NCBI RefSeq assembly: GCF_946477055.1
Contig: NZ_CAMKXG010000045.1
Span: forward strand, 1-17,674
DNA from: Lonsdalea britannica
GTDB lineage: Bacteria > Pseudomonadota > Gammaproteobacteria > Enterobacterales > Enterobacteriaceae
Direction of reading: 5' to 3'
Length of the DNA stretch: 17,674 nt
Shown here: piece by piece, positions 1 through 9,430 of the stretch
How positions within the stretch are numbered: the stretch's first letter is position 1
Layout: the number at the start of each line of letters is the position of its first letter
Notes under the pieces: generated by a model
Database searches by the model: none
What the model saw: only the letters and a program-made list of their open reading frames with translations
Told to the model about the DNA's origin: nothing
Translations under genes and position numbers: made by a program

Positions 1-281
1 CCGACCGTGATGGTGCGAGGCTGTACGACGTTGGCCGCCGTGATCATGTCATAGTTGTTTTGATGATTGGCGATGTAGATACAGTCGCCGTAGCGAGAAA
101 CATCCTCAGGAAGGCGAATGTCGACCTTCAGGCCGAACAACCTCGAAAGCCGCCCAAACATACGACCAAACGTCGATACGTGCCGCGGGTTTTTCGGGCT
201 GAATAAACAGTAGATAAAGCCAAACAGACAAATCAGGATAGCGGACACTATCACGACCACAAAACGAAGAAGAAATACCAT
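1..281 (-). CDS. plsC: 1-acyl-sn-glycerol-3-phosphate acyltransferase PlsC, N-terminal part (cut by window edge)
   Basis: The first 93 codons of PlsC are present; the rest lies outside the window. PlsC transfers an acyl chain to lysophosphatidic acid to give phosphatidic acid at the inner membrane, the second acylation of phospholipid synthesis. The translation begins MVFLLRFVVV with a hydrophobic segment at residues 1-27, followed by CLFSPKNPRH, which closely matches E. coli PlsC. The acyltransferase HX4D motif is visible as NHQNNYD, with His73 and Asp78. The start is ATG (complement of 279-281), preceded by a GAGG ribosome-binding site. The gene lies downstream of parC in the same direction, as in E. 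coli, but a terminator separates them, so it probably has its own promoter. Confidence 0.95.
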   Translation of the reverse strand, partial: MVFLLRFVVVIVSAILICLFGFIYCLFSPKNPRHVSTFGRMFGRLSRLFGLKVDIRLPEDVSRYGDCIYIANHQNNYDMITAANVVQPRTITV

Positions 282-310
282 AACAACCTCATTAGCCAAC
301 TGCCGCCGGT

Positions 311-316
311 AGTATA
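311..316 (-). promoter_or_regulatory. candidate -10 element for plsC
   Basis: On the minus strand this reads TATACT, five of six matches to the sigma-70 -10 consensus. It would start a transcript with a leader of roughly 23 bases before the plsC ATG. No good -35 hexamer lies 16-18 bp upstream, so the call rests on the -10 alone and on the terminator that isolates plsC from parC. Confidence 0.35.
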
Positions 317-400
317 GCGGCTTCCTTCCAAAACACACGGCGAACCTTGCTTCCGAATGTATCCAATATTCAGCCTGCACGCCGCGGTCAGAAGTACAAC

Positions 401-447
401 TTAAAAACGCCTTATCCCCCGGTGAAACACACCGACAGATAAGGCGT
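401..447 (-). terminator. Rho-independent terminator of parC
   Basis: Perfect 10-bp arms, ACGCCTTATC at 407-416 and GATAAGGCGT at 438-447, enclose a second inverted pair, CGGTG at 420-424 and CACCG at 430-434. Read on the minus strand, the hairpin is followed at once by TTTTTAA (rc of 401-407). It lies about 50 bases beyond the parC stop, which suits termination of parC before plsC. Confidence 0.85.
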
Positions 448-494
448 CCGTCATTTCAGCCGCGGTCGCCCGCGGCGCTGATAATACGCGCGAA

Positions 495-2768
495 TCAGGC
501 GTCGCCGCTCTTATCGGCGGGGGCCTGCGGAGACACAACCTCTACGCGATCCACTCGTTGCAGACCGCGAGGCAACAGCGTGCCTTTACGGCCGCGTTCC
601 GCACGGAATTTCTGCAAATCTTCCGGCCGCAGGGTCAGCTTGCGTTTACCCACATACAGCGTCACGGAAGAGGTCGACGTGATGATAAACAACCAGCCGA
701 TCTTGTCTTCACCGCTGGCCGCCTGAGCGGCAGGGATAGAAACGATTTTGTTGCCCTTTCCTTTCGACAGCTGCGGCAGATCTGCCACAGGGAAGAGCAG
801 CATTCGCCCGGCGGCGGTGATGGTCAGCAGCAAATCGTCGTCGCTCTGTACGCTGAGCGGCGGCATGACCTTCGCGTTGTTCGGCAACGTCAGTACGCTC
901 TTCCCGACGCGGTTGCGCGCCACCAGATCGCTAAAGGTACACACGAAGCCGTATCCGGCGTCGGAAGACAGCAGCAGTTTCTGGTCGTCCGCCGCCATCA
1001 GCACCTGCTCCACCGTCGCGCCCGGCGGCGGCGTCAGCTTGCCGGTCAGCGGCTCGCCTTGTCCTCTGGCCGAAGGCAACGTCAGCGGGTCGATCGCATA
1101 GCTCCGCCCGGTGGTGTCGATAAAGACCACCGGCTGGTTGCTCTTCCCACGCGCAGCGGCGCGGAACGTATCGCCAGCGCGATAACTCAGCCCGGCGGGA
1201 TCGATATCATGGCCTTTGGCGCTGCGCACCCAGCCCATTTCGGACAGCACAATCGTCACCGGTTCGGACGGCAGCAGATCGTGCTCATTCATCGCCTTCG
1301 CTTCGCCACGTTCATGCAGCGGCGAACGGCGATCGTCGCCATACGCCTTGGCGTCGGCTTCAATCTCTTTTTTCAGCAGCGTGTTGAGTTTGCGCTCGGA
1401 GGCCAGCAGCGCCTGCAGCTGATCGCGCTCTTTCGCCAAGTCGTCCTGCTCGCCGCGGATTTTCATCTCTTCCAGCTTGGCGAGGTGACGCAGTTTCAGC
1501 TCCAGAATCGCTTCCGCCTGCGTTTCGCTCAGGCTGAACTGCTTCATCAATACCGGCTTGGGTTCGTCTTCGGTACGGATGATGTGGATCACTTCATCGA
1601 TATTCAGGAACGCAACCAGCAGACCTTCCAGAATATGCAGGCGCTTGAGCACCTTCTCCAGCCGGTAGTTCAGTCGACGACGGACGGTAGCGCGTCGGAA
1701 GACCAGCCACTCGGTCAGAATCTCACGCAGCCCTTTGACGCTGGGGCGAGAATCCAGACCGATCATGTTCATGTTGATGCGGTAGCTTTTTTCCAGATCG
1801 GTGGTGACGAACAGGTGGTTCATCACCATCTCCAGATCGACACGGTTCGAGCGGGGAACCAGCACCAGACGCGTAGGATTTTCGTGATCCGACTCATCCC
1901 GCAGGTCTTCCAGCATCGGCAGCTTCTTGGCGCGCATCTGGCTGGCGATCTGCTCCAGCACCTTGGCGCCCGACACCTGATGGGGCAACGCGGTGATAAC
2001 GGCGGAGCCATCTTCTTTTTTCCATACCGCGCGCATGCGGACAGAGCCGCGACCGGTTCGGTACATCTTGCGCAGCTCTTCGCGCGGCGTGATGATTTCC
2101 GCCTCTGTCGGGAAGTCCGGTCCCTGAACTCGTTCCAGCAGCTCGTCCAGCGTCGCGTCCGGGTTGTCGATCAGCGCGACCGTCGCGGCGGCGACTTCAC
2201 GTACGTTGTGCGGAGGAATATCCGTCGCCATCCCGACGGCGATGCCGGTGGTGCCGTTCAGCAGCACGTTCGGCAGTCGAGCCGGCAACATTTTCGGCTC
2301 CTGCATCGTGCCGTCGAAGTTCGGCGTGTAATCCACCGTGCCCTGACCCAACTCGCCCAGCAGTACTTCGGCGTACTTGGACAGGCGGGATTCAGTGTAA
2401 CGCATCGCGGCGAAGGACTTCGGATCGTCCGGCGCCCCCCAGTTTCCCTGGCCGTCGACCAGCGGATAGCGATAGGAGAACGGCTGGGCCATCAGCACCA
2501 TCGCTTCATAACAGGCGCTGTCGCCGTGCGGATGGTATTTACCCAGCACGTCGCCGACGGTACGAGCGGATTTCTTGAATTTGGCGCTGGCGTTCAATCC
2601 CAGCTCCGACATCGCATAGACGATGCGGCGCTGAACCGGCTTCAGGCCGTCGCCAATAAACGGCAGCGCCCTATCCATGATGACGTACATGGAATAGTTG
2701 AGATAGGCGTTCTCTGTAAACGTGTGCAGCGCAAGGCGTTCTGCGCCATCATGAGTCAATTCACTCAT
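495..2768 (-). CDS. parC: DNA topoisomerase IV subunit A (ParC)
   Basis: ParC is the DNA-breaking and rejoining subunit of topoisomerase IV, the ParC2ParE2 enzyme that decatenates sister chromosomes. The protein has 757 residues (E. coli about 752). Its N-terminus, [15 protein letters not shown], is four residues longer than in E. coli. The catalytic tyrosine is Tyr124 in AAMRYTE (E. coli Tyr120). The quinolone-determining stretch [12 protein letters not shown] carries the usual wild-type Ser84 and Glu88 (E. coli Ser80 and Glu84). The winged-helix and tower region is followed, from about residue 500, by the beta-pinwheel DNA-wrapping domain. The start ATG at 2766-2768 has AAGGAT just upstream. 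The gene stands alone between a terminator and a promoter region shared with mdaB; its partner parE lies about 1.8 kb away on the same strand. Confidence 0.98.
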   Translation of the reverse strand: MSELTHDGAERLALHTFTENAYLNYSMYVIMDRALPFIGDGLKPVQRRIVYAMSELGLNASAKFKKSARTVGDVLGKYHPHGDSACYEAMVLMAQPFSYRYPLVDGQGNWGAPDDPKSFAAMRYTESRLSKYAEVLLGELGQGTVDYTPNFDGTMQEPKMLPARLPNVLLNGTTGIAVGMATDIPPHNVREVAAATVALIDNPDATLDELLERVQGPDFPTEAEIITPREELRKMYRTGRGSVRMRAVWKKEDGSAVITALPHQVSGAKVLEQIASQMRAKKLPMLEDLRDESDHENPTRLVLVPRSNRVDLEMVMNHLFVTTDLEKSYRINMNMIGLDSRPSVKGLREILTEWLVFRRATVRRRLNYRLEKVLKRLHILEGLLVAFLNIDEVIHIIRTEDEPKPVLMKQFSLSETQAEAILELKLRHLAKLEEMKIRGEQDDLAKERDQLQALLASERKLNTLLKKEIEADAKAYGDDRRSPLHERGEAKAMNEHDLLPSEPVTIVLSEMGWVRSAKGHDIDPAGLSYRAGDTFRAAARGKSNQPVVFIDTTGRSYAIDPLTLPSARGQGEPLTGKLTPPPGATVEQVLMAADDQKLLLSSDAGYGFVCTFSDLVARNRVGKSVLTLPNNAKVMPPLSVQSDDDLLLTITAAGRMLLFPVADLPQLSKGKGNKIVSIPAAQAASGEDKIGWLFIITSTSSVTLYVGKRKLTLRPEDLQKFRAERGRKGTLLPRGLQRVDRVEVVSPQAPADKSGDA

Positions 2769-2842
2769 TCATTATCCTTAAACCGTGGCGTTGGCTGTCT
2801 AAAAACAGATCAACCCCGTCAGTGTGATAGAAGCTGCCCGCG

Positions 2843-2872
2843 ATAGTACCGCAACTTGTGGCTGACTGTCAC
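2843..2872 (-). promoter_or_regulatory. candidate sigma-70 promoter of parC
   Basis: On the minus strand, GTGACA (rc of 2867-2872, five of six to TTGACA) is followed after 18 bp by TACTAT (rc of 2843-2848, four of six to TATAAT). Initiation would fall near 2836 and give a leader of about 68 bases. The rest of the 2769-3025 gap must also hold the divergent mdaB promoter, but I see no convincing -35/-10 pair for it. Confidence 0.4.
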
Positions 2873-3025
2873 AGTGCCCGATACGGCCGCTGCATGGGGC
2901 GTTTCTCTGTGATTGTTGCTGTTCAGTCAAGAGTGTTGTGCGCCATCGCACATTTTTCTCCCCGACGCCGCTGAGTACACTGTCTCTCTATTCATTTACG
3001 ACTCATCGAAGGTGAGATATCGGCT

Positions 3026-3607
3026 ATGCACAACATTCTGCTTATCAATGCGGGCAAGGCTTTTGCCCATTCCAAAGGACAGTTGAACGACACGATGTCA
3101 GACGTGGCGGCCAGCTTCCTGCGCGAAAAAGGCTATGACGTCCGCGTTATCAAGATAGACGATGGTTACGATATCCAGCAGGAAGTCCAAAATTACCTGT
3201 GGGCCGACACCATCATCTATCAGATGCCCGGCTGGTGGATGGGCGCACCGTGGACGCTGAAAAAGTATATCGATGAAGTCTTTACCGAAGGTCACGGCTC
3301 GCTGTATGCCAGCGACGGCCGCACCCGTTCAGACGACAGCAAAAAGTATGGCTCAGGCGGCCTGCTGCAAGGCAAAACCTATATGCTGTCCCTGACCTGG
3401 AACGCACCGCTGGAAGCCTTCACCGACAAAGACCAGTTCTTCCACGGCGTCGGCGTGGATGGCGTCTACCTGCCGTTCCACAAAGCCAACGAGTTCATCG
3501 GACTGGCTGCGCTCCCGACGTTCATCTGTAACGACGTGATCAAACAGCCGGATATCGATGGCGACATCGCCCGTTACCGCGAACATCTGGAAAAAATCTT
3601 CGACTAA
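3026..3607 (+). CDS. mdaB: NADPH quinone reductase MdaB
   Basis: MdaB is a cytoplasmic FAD enzyme that reduces quinones by two electrons using NADPH, limiting semiquinone formation and oxidative stress. The protein has 193 residues, the same length as E. coli MdaB. It has the flavodoxin-like fold: an N-terminal strand (NILLINAGK), the family signature MPGWWMGAPW at residues 67-76, then SLYASDGRTR, LSLTWNAP at 121-128 and FHGVGVDGVYLPFHKAN at 139-155, all near-identical to E. coli. The ATG is preceded by AAGGTGAG at 3009-3016. In E. coli mdaB is followed by ygiN, the quinol monooxygenase thought to act with it. Here ygiN is absent and a convergent LysR gene follows after 35 bp. Confidence 0.96.
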   Translation: MHNILLINAGKAFAHSKGQLNDTMSDVAASFLREKGYDVRVIKIDDGYDIQQEVQNYLWADTIIYQMPGWWMGAPWTLKKYIDEVFTEGHGSLYASDGRTRSDDSKKYGSGGLLQGKTYMLSLTWNAPLEAFTDKDQFFHGVGVDGVYLPFHKANEFIGLAALPTFICNDVIKQPDIDGDIARYREHLEKIFD

Positions 3608-3642
3608 CCCTCATCGGCGTAGCCCTCGCTCCTGTGTCCAGG

Positions 3643-4539
3643 TTATAGCGGGTGCTGCGCCATCTCTTCACTCAGAAAATCAAGAAAGCAGGCGATTCTT
3701 CCCGCTAACTGGTGCGTACGGTAATACACTGCATTCACCGGCAGGCGCATATCGACCGTGTGCTCCGGCAGAATCTGCACTAACCGCCCCGCCGCGACGT
3801 CCTCGCAGGTCATAAAGTCGGACAGCCGGGTAATTCCCTCTCCCCGCAGCGCCAGTTGGCGCAGCATCTCGCCGTTAGACGCCGAAATGGTCGGCGTGAT
3901 CGTAAAGAACTCTCCGCCCGCATGCCGCAGCGGCCATTGATTCAGGCTTTCTGACTGCGTGAACCCCAGCAGAGTATGCTCATTCAGCGCTTCCACTGAA
4001 CGCGGCATGCCATGCCGCCGAACATAGTCCGGGCTAGCCAGAACTCTTACCTGACTGGCGCCGAGCCGTCGAGCGTGAATCGTCGAATCCCTCAGCGCAC
4101 CGATGCGGATAGCGATATCGGTATGCTGTTCGAGCAGGTCGATAAAGACATCATCCGTATTCAGCTCCAGGACGATATGCGGATAACGGCGGCGAAATTC
4201 GGGGATGAGAGGAACGATCACGTGCTGCATAAAGGTGGTTGCGGCATTAATTCGCAAACGGCCGCAGGGCTGCTCGCGGGATAGCGCCAGCGCCTCTTCC
4301 GCATGCTCGACCGCCTGAATGACGCCGCGCGCATGCACTAAAAACAGCTGGCCCTCTTCGGACAAGACCAGCCGTCGCGTCGTACGATGCAGCAGCGTCA
4401 CGCCCAGCTTGTTCTCCAGTCGGCTTAACGCCCGGCTGATACCGGATGTGGTTTGCCCCAGTTGGTCGGCGGCGGCGGTAAAGGAACCGCTGTCCGCCAC
4501 CACAACAAACGCCTGCATTTCTTCCAGCGTAACTTTCAT
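3643..4539 (-). CDS. LysR-family transcriptional regulator, YafC-like
   Basis: This is a 298-residue LysR-type regulator of standard length. A winged helix-turn-helix occupies residues 1-60 (TAAADQLGQTTSGISRALSRL is the core helix region). A LysR-substrate domain follows from about residue 90, with the usual GRLRINAAT entry and LASPDYV at mid-domain. From memory it resembles E. coli YafC through the whole length, including LGFTQSESLNQWP and the NAVYY segment; the inducer is unknown. It starts 23 bp after the parE stop on the same strand, with only a weak ribosome-binding site, so it may be expressed by readthrough from parE. It converges with mdaB, whose stop is 35 bp away. LysR proteins often regulate a divergent neighbour; there is none here, so the target cannot be read from context. 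Confidence 0.9.
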   Translation of the reverse strand: MKVTLEEMQAFVVVADSGSFTAAADQLGQTTSGISRALSRLENKLGVTLLHRTTRRLVLSEEGQLFLVHARGVIQAVEHAEEALALSREQPCGRLRINAATTFMQHVIVPLIPEFRRRYPHIVLELNTDDVFIDLLEQHTDIAIRIGALRDSTIHARRLGASQVRVLASPDYVRRHGMPRSVEALNEHTLLGFTQSESLNQWPLRHAGGEFFTITPTISASNGEMLRQLALRGEGITRLSDFMTCEDVAAGRLVQILPEHTVDMRLPVNAVYYRTHQLAGRIACFLDFLSEEMAQHPL

Positions 4540-4562
4540 CGACGTATCACTGCGTTTAGCCG

Positions 4563-6470
<1,908 letters not shown>

Positions 6471-6520
6471 TTAAGTCGTTGTTTGAAATGATATGACGTC
6501 GTGCAACCGGCACTCGGATG

Positions 6521-6551
6521 ACGGGCCCCCTGCGCTGTTGCTCCGGCCCGT
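6521..6551 (-). other. inverted repeat between yqiA and parE
   Basis: ACGGGCC at 6521-6527 pairs with GGCCCGT at 6545-6551 around a 17-base loop. No T-run follows on either strand, so it is not a typical intrinsic terminator. It could be a weak pause or an RNA-stability hairpin between the nudF-yqiA genes and parE. The remainder of the gap holds a TATCAT hexamer (minus strand, 6488-6493) without a matching -35. Confidence 0.35.
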
Positions 6552-6575
6552 TCACCGCCATCAACGTCATGGCAG

Positions 6576-7157
6576 TCAGCGCCTGGTCAGCCCCAGAAAA
6601 TCAACGATAGGCGCAAAAAAGTGCTCAAATCCCATAAACGCGTGATTGCCGCCGGACTCCACCGTCTGACGACAGGCGGTGTAATAGGCCACGGCCTGCC
6701 GGTAGTCCAGGAGCTCATCGCCGGTTTGCAGCAGGCACCAAAGCAGATCCGGGGATTCCAGCGGTTCGACCTGCATGGTTTTAAGATCGTAAACGTGCCG
6801 AGACTCTAGCACATATTGTTCATCGGTGTAGGGATTGTGCTGAGGCCCTAAATGATCGATCAACAGCTCGAACGGCCTGACGGCGGGGTTCACCACCACC
6901 GCAGGCAGCAGGAAGCATTGGGACAACCAGGTGGCGTAATATCCGCCCAGCGAGGAACCCACAATGCCCAGCGGCCGACCGGCGCGCTCCATGACCAGAT
7001 TCTCCATCAGCTCCGCCGCTTCCGCCGGATAGGCGGGCAGTTGGGGAACGATCATGTCGATGTCGGGATGGTGTTCGGCTAACCATTGGCCCAGCGCCGT
7101 CGCCTTCGCCGAATAGGGCGAACTGTTGAAACCGTGGAGATAAAGCAAGGTAGGCAT
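6576..7157 (-). CDS. yqiA: alpha/beta-hydrolase esterase YqiA
   Basis: YqiA is a small cytoplasmic alpha/beta-fold esterase; activity on short-chain and acyl-CoA-like substrates is known for the family, but the physiological substrate is not. The protein has 193 residues, as in E. coli. It opens with [14 protein letters not shown], the oxyanion-region strand. The nucleophile elbow is GSSLGG at residues 67-72 with Ser69 as nucleophile. The acid is expected in TGDELLDYR, and the histidine is in GGNHAF near the end. The ATG shares one base with the cpdA TGA (TGATG at 7155-7159), so translation is probably coupled to cpdA. Confidence 0.95.
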   Translation of the reverse strand: MPTLLYLHGFNSSPYSAKATALGQWLAEHHPDIDMIVPQLPAYPAEAAELMENLVMERAGRPLGIVGSSLGGYYATWLSQCFLLPAVVVNPAVRPFELLIDHLGPQHNPYTDEQYVLESRHVYDLKTMQVEPLESPDLLWCLLQTGDELLDYRQAVAYYTACRQTVESGGNHAFMGFEHFFAPIVDFLGLTRR

Positions 7158-7984
7158 CAGTAACCGTCCGAATCCATATCAGGCAAAAAGGCATTGCCTT
7201 CCAGACGAACCACCTGCGTTTCAACGCCGCCGTCCGGCAATAATTCCAGATAACGCCAGCCGGGAGCGACGCTGTCTATCGTGAAGTTGGTGCAATGCGG
7301 CTTGAACTGCACGCAGGTGGAGGGCGTCGCCAGCAGGCGTCGACCGTGCCAGTCCAGATCCAGTTCCTGATGAATATGCCCGCAAAGCACCGTGTTGACG
7401 TTGGGGTAGCGGGACAGGACGGCATCGAGACTGTGAGCGTTGCGCAGGCTGTGTTGGTCAAGCCAGGTACAGCCCGAAGGCAAGGGGTGATGGTGCAACA
7501 TCAGCAGGGTATAGCGTTCGGGATGGCTGCTCAGTATCCGTTCCAGCCACTCCAGTTGATACTCGCTCAGCTCGCCATGCGGTACGCCGAACACCTGGCT
7601 GTCCAGCAAGATCACCTGCCAGTTTTCCCCTAGCAGCACATGCTTGGAGGGTGCGATGCCGGCCAGCGCCAGCGCATCCACCATCGCCGGTTGGAAGTCG
7701 TGATTGCCGGGTAGCCAGACGCAGGGGGCGTCAAAGCGGCGGATCCCCTCAGCGAAGTGTTCATACGCCGCCAGCGAATGGTCCTGAGCCAAATCGCCCG
7801 TGGCGGTGATCAAGTCGACGTCGTGTTGCCGTGCGGCGATAGCCTCCAGCACCGCGTGGTAACTGCGGTAGGTATCCACACCAAGCAGGGTTTCCTGCTT
7901 GCCAGCAAACAGGTGGGTATCTGTTATCTGTAAAATCCTGATTCTGGCCCCACGCGCCACAGGAAGTGTCAACAGGCTTTCCAA
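7157..7984 (-). CDS. cpdA: 3',5'-cyclic-AMP phosphodiesterase CpdA
   Basis: CpdA is a metallophosphoesterase that hydrolyses cAMP to AMP and so lowers cAMP-CRP activity. It has 275 residues, equal to E. coli CpdA. All metal-ligand blocks are visible: DTH (Asp22, His24), GDLAQD (Asp64), GNHD (Asn94, His95, Asp96), HHHP (His164-166) and GHIH (His203, His205). The start is TTG at 7982-7984, not ATG. It is supported by the match of the N-terminus ESLLTLP to E. coli, by AAGGA six bases upstream, and by the lack of an in-frame ATG nearby. A rare start codon suggests low, fixed expression. It begins 27 bp after yqiB and overlaps yqiA by one base. Confidence 0.97.
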   Translation of the reverse strand: MESLLTLPVARGARIRILQITDTHLFAGKQETLLGVDTYRSYHAVLEAIAARQHDVDLITATGDLAQDHSLAAYEHFAEGIRRFDAPCVWLPGNHDFQPAMVDALALAGIAPSKHVLLGENWQVILLDSQVFGVPHGELSEYQLEWLERILSSHPERYTLLMLHHHPLPSGCTWLDQHSLRNAHSLDAVLSRYPNVNTVLCGHIHQELDLDWHGRRLLATPSTCVQFKPHCTNFTIDSVAPGWRYLELLPDGGVETQVVRLEGNAFLPDMDSDGY

Positions 7985-8011
7985 ATGGTGTCCTTGGTCT
8001 GTGAAATCTGC

Positions 8012-8434
8012 CTAATAAACCGGAACCGACATCGAACCATACGCTAAACAGTATTTTAGCCAATCAGCGAGGAACTGATTGATTTGATGCTTTTCGTCAC
8101 GTTGGTGTAGCTTTTTATTGGGATAATCATAACGTGCCTTAAAGCGAAAGATCTGCTGACTGGAACACACTTCCGCGACCATCGCATCGTGGTAGAGGCG
8201 CACAACCAGCGTCGGCAGGCTCCAGTAGCTTACCGCTGGCGCAATCTGTTGGATCTCCACCAGCGAGGTGTAGCGGGTAGACTCAAGAATCGTTAAACGA
8301 TAGCGAGCCTGCTGCACGTGATACTCCACTTTTTCACCCACTTCATCCTGACGCGGCAGCAGACGGCGCAACTGTGCGAAGTTCATTTCGCACAACCGCA
8401 TCATTTCGGGAAAGTCGGGAGTATAACGTTTCAT
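8012..8434 (-). CDS. yqiB: DUF1249 family protein YqiB
   Basis: This is a conserved protein of unknown function (DUF1249) found in the nudF-cpdA cluster of enterobacteria. With the ATG at 8432-8434 it has 140 residues, the E. coli length, and begins [19 protein letters not shown]. An in-frame TTG one codon upstream is possible but less likely. The stretches SYWSLP and [22 protein letters not shown] are near-identical to E. coli. There is no signal peptide or membrane segment, so it is probably cytoplasmic. It starts four bases after the nudF stop; its ribosome-binding site (GGGTGG) lies inside the nudF end, so it is co-translated. A link to ADP-ribose or cAMP metabolism is only suggested by position. 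Confidence 0.95.
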   Translation of the reverse strand: MKRYTPDFPEMMRLCEMNFAQLRRLLPRQDEVGEKVEYHVQQARYRLTILESTRYTSLVEIQQIAPAVSYWSLPTLVVRLYHDAMVAEVCSSQQIFRFKARYDYPNKKLHQRDEKHQINQFLADWLKYCLAYGSMSVPVY

Positions 8435-8438
8435 CAAT

Positions 8439-9071
8439 TCAGTCCACCCACTCAGTTTTCAGTTTTTCATGGTGCAACGCCAGCCATTGCAAGGCAATGA
8501 CAGAGGCCGCGTTATCAATCACTCCCTCTTCGACCCAGCGATAGCTCTGTTCGCGGCTGACCACCTGAACGCGAATGTCTTCGTTTTCCTCGGCCAGCCC
8601 ATGCACGCCCTGTGCGGTACGGGTATCCACTTCTCCCACCATAATGGTCAGGCGCTCGCTGGTGCCGCCCGGACTGGCCAGATAGCTGAGCACTTCGCGG
8701 CAATGTCCGACAGTCAGACCCGCTTCTTCCTGCGCTTCACGCCGCGCGACGTCTTCATGGCTTTCGCCGGGATCAATAATGCCAGCGACAAGCTCAAACA
8801 GCCACGGCGAATCACTGGTATCGTAGGCGGCAATACGAATCTGTTCAATCAACACCACTTCGTCCCGCACCGGGTCGTACGGCAGCAACACGACCGCATG
8901 ACCGCGTTCGAGAATCTCACGGCTGACTTCGCCGCTCATACCGCCCTTGAACAGTCGATGGCGATAACGGTATCGGTCCAGCGAAAAAAAACCTTTGTAC
9001 AGCGTTTCACGTGCAATAATTTCAACATCGTCTTTGGTAAAGGTGAAGGGACGAGTCTTTGAAGACGCCAT
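8439..9071 (-). CDS. nudF: ADP-ribose diphosphatase NudF
   Basis: NudF is a Nudix hydrolase that cleaves ADP-ribose to AMP and ribose 5-phosphate, removing a reactive metabolite. It has 210 residues (E. coli 209). The full Nudix box GX5EX7REUXEEXGU runs from Gly97 to Leu119, including PGES and REAQEEAGL. The preceding [13 protein letters not shown] and the following SPGGTSER, which shape the ADP-ribose pocket in the family, are conserved. The first ten residues differ from E. coli, as is common for this protein. The ATG at 9069-9071 has AGGAG about eight bases upstream. It is the first gene of the minus-strand cluster that leads to parE and lies divergent to tolC. Confidence 0.96.
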   Translation of the reverse strand: MASSKTRPFTFTKDDVEIIARETLYKGFFSLDRYRYRHRLFKGGMSGEVSREILERGHAVVLLPYDPVRDEVVLIEQIRIAAYDTSDSPWLFELVAGIIDPGESHEDVARREAQEEAGLTVGHCREVLSYLASPGGTSERLTIMVGEVDTRTAQGVHGLAEENEDIRVQVVSREQSYRWVEEGVIDNAASVIALQWLALHHEKLKTEWVD

Positions 9072-9321
9072 CTTTGTACTCCTGTGATATGTCTCGTAAT
9101 CTCAGTGTATATTGCTGCTGGGGATGTTGGCCGGAGTCACCGGCGATTGAAACGATATTGACCCAAACCTGACGCCCGACGTGACCGTCAAGACAGACGA
9201 AACCGTCAAAAACGAAGAATGTATGTTCAGCGCCTTTTGGCCGCACCGAACGCATCAACGGGGATTTTCCCCACTTTATGACGGTCGATAAAATGCGTCA
9301 GGGCGCGGATGTCGCCGCAGG
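9072..9321. promoter_or_regulatory. nudF-tolC divergent intergenic region, nudF side
   Basis: No credible gene lies in this gap of about 350 bases. Close to nudF, minus-strand TATACACT (rc of 9104-9111) could serve as a -10, but no clear -35 accompanies it. GCCGG at 9130-9134 and CCGGC at 9140-9144 form a small hairpin. A larger nested inverted-repeat block lies at 9250-9298 and is listed separately. The tolC box and promoter follow. Confidence 0.45.
9250..9298. repeat. nested inverted repeats able to fold as a three-way junction
   Basis: Outer arms ACGCAT (9250-9255) and ATGCGT (9293-9298) enclose two inner inverted repeats: GGGG-ATTTT-CCCC at 9260-9272, and TTTAT...ATAAA around the short spacer GACGGTCG. 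Each arm is short, so chance is possible. It lies upstream of the predicted main tolC promoter and so would be transcribed only from a more distal start or from the nudF side. Confidence 0.35.
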
Positions 9322-9340
9322 ATGGCACATTCAGCCACCT
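9322..9340 (+). promoter_or_regulatory. candidate MarA/SoxS/Rob box of tolC
   Basis: The 19 bases fit the box consensus AYNGCACNNWNNRYYAAAY at all but two informative positions: ATGGCAC, then AT, T, CA, GCC, ACCT. It ends 21 bp before the -10 hexamer, close to the -35 region. E. coli tolC is a known mar/sox/rob regulon member with a box upstream of its promoters, so position and sequence agree. Confidence 0.65.
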
Positions 9341-9358
9341 CATCTTATTGTAAGATTC

Positions 9359-9367
9359 TGCTAGAAT
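9359..9367 (+). promoter_or_regulatory. tolC promoter, extended -10
   Basis: TGC followed by TAGAAT (9362-9367) makes an extended -10; no strong -35 stands 17 bp upstream, as expected for an activator-assisted promoter. The hexamer and the bases after it resemble the E. coli tolC promoter from memory. A transcript would begin near 9374, giving a leader of roughly 57 bases. Confidence 0.55.
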
Positions 9368-9430
9368 CGGCAACTAATCGTCTTCAGATGGCGCTACCAT
9401 AGCAACTTTGCTGCACAACAAGGAATGCAA

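Noticed and set aside
407..447. Resemblance of the parC terminator stem (CGCCTTATC) and the hairpin at 10843-10872 to REP elements
   Set aside because: The two do not share one consensus, each occurs once, and the first is explained better as an intrinsic terminator.
558..2846. A 762-codon open frame on the plus strand antisense to the whole of parC
   Set aside because: It mirrors parC codon usage, has Arg/Gln/His-rich low-complexity content, no family motif and no ribosome-binding site. ParC on the other strand is certain.
9022..9258. A 78-codon minus-strand frame upstream of nudF
   Set aside because: It overlaps the nudF start in another frame, contains the nudF leader and shows no recognisable domain or ribosome-binding site.
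9425..9430. Upstream in-frame ATG for tolC giving two extra residues
   Set aside because: It sits almost on top of the AAGG ribosome-binding site, whereas the ATG at 9431 is correctly spaced and matches the E. coli N-terminus.
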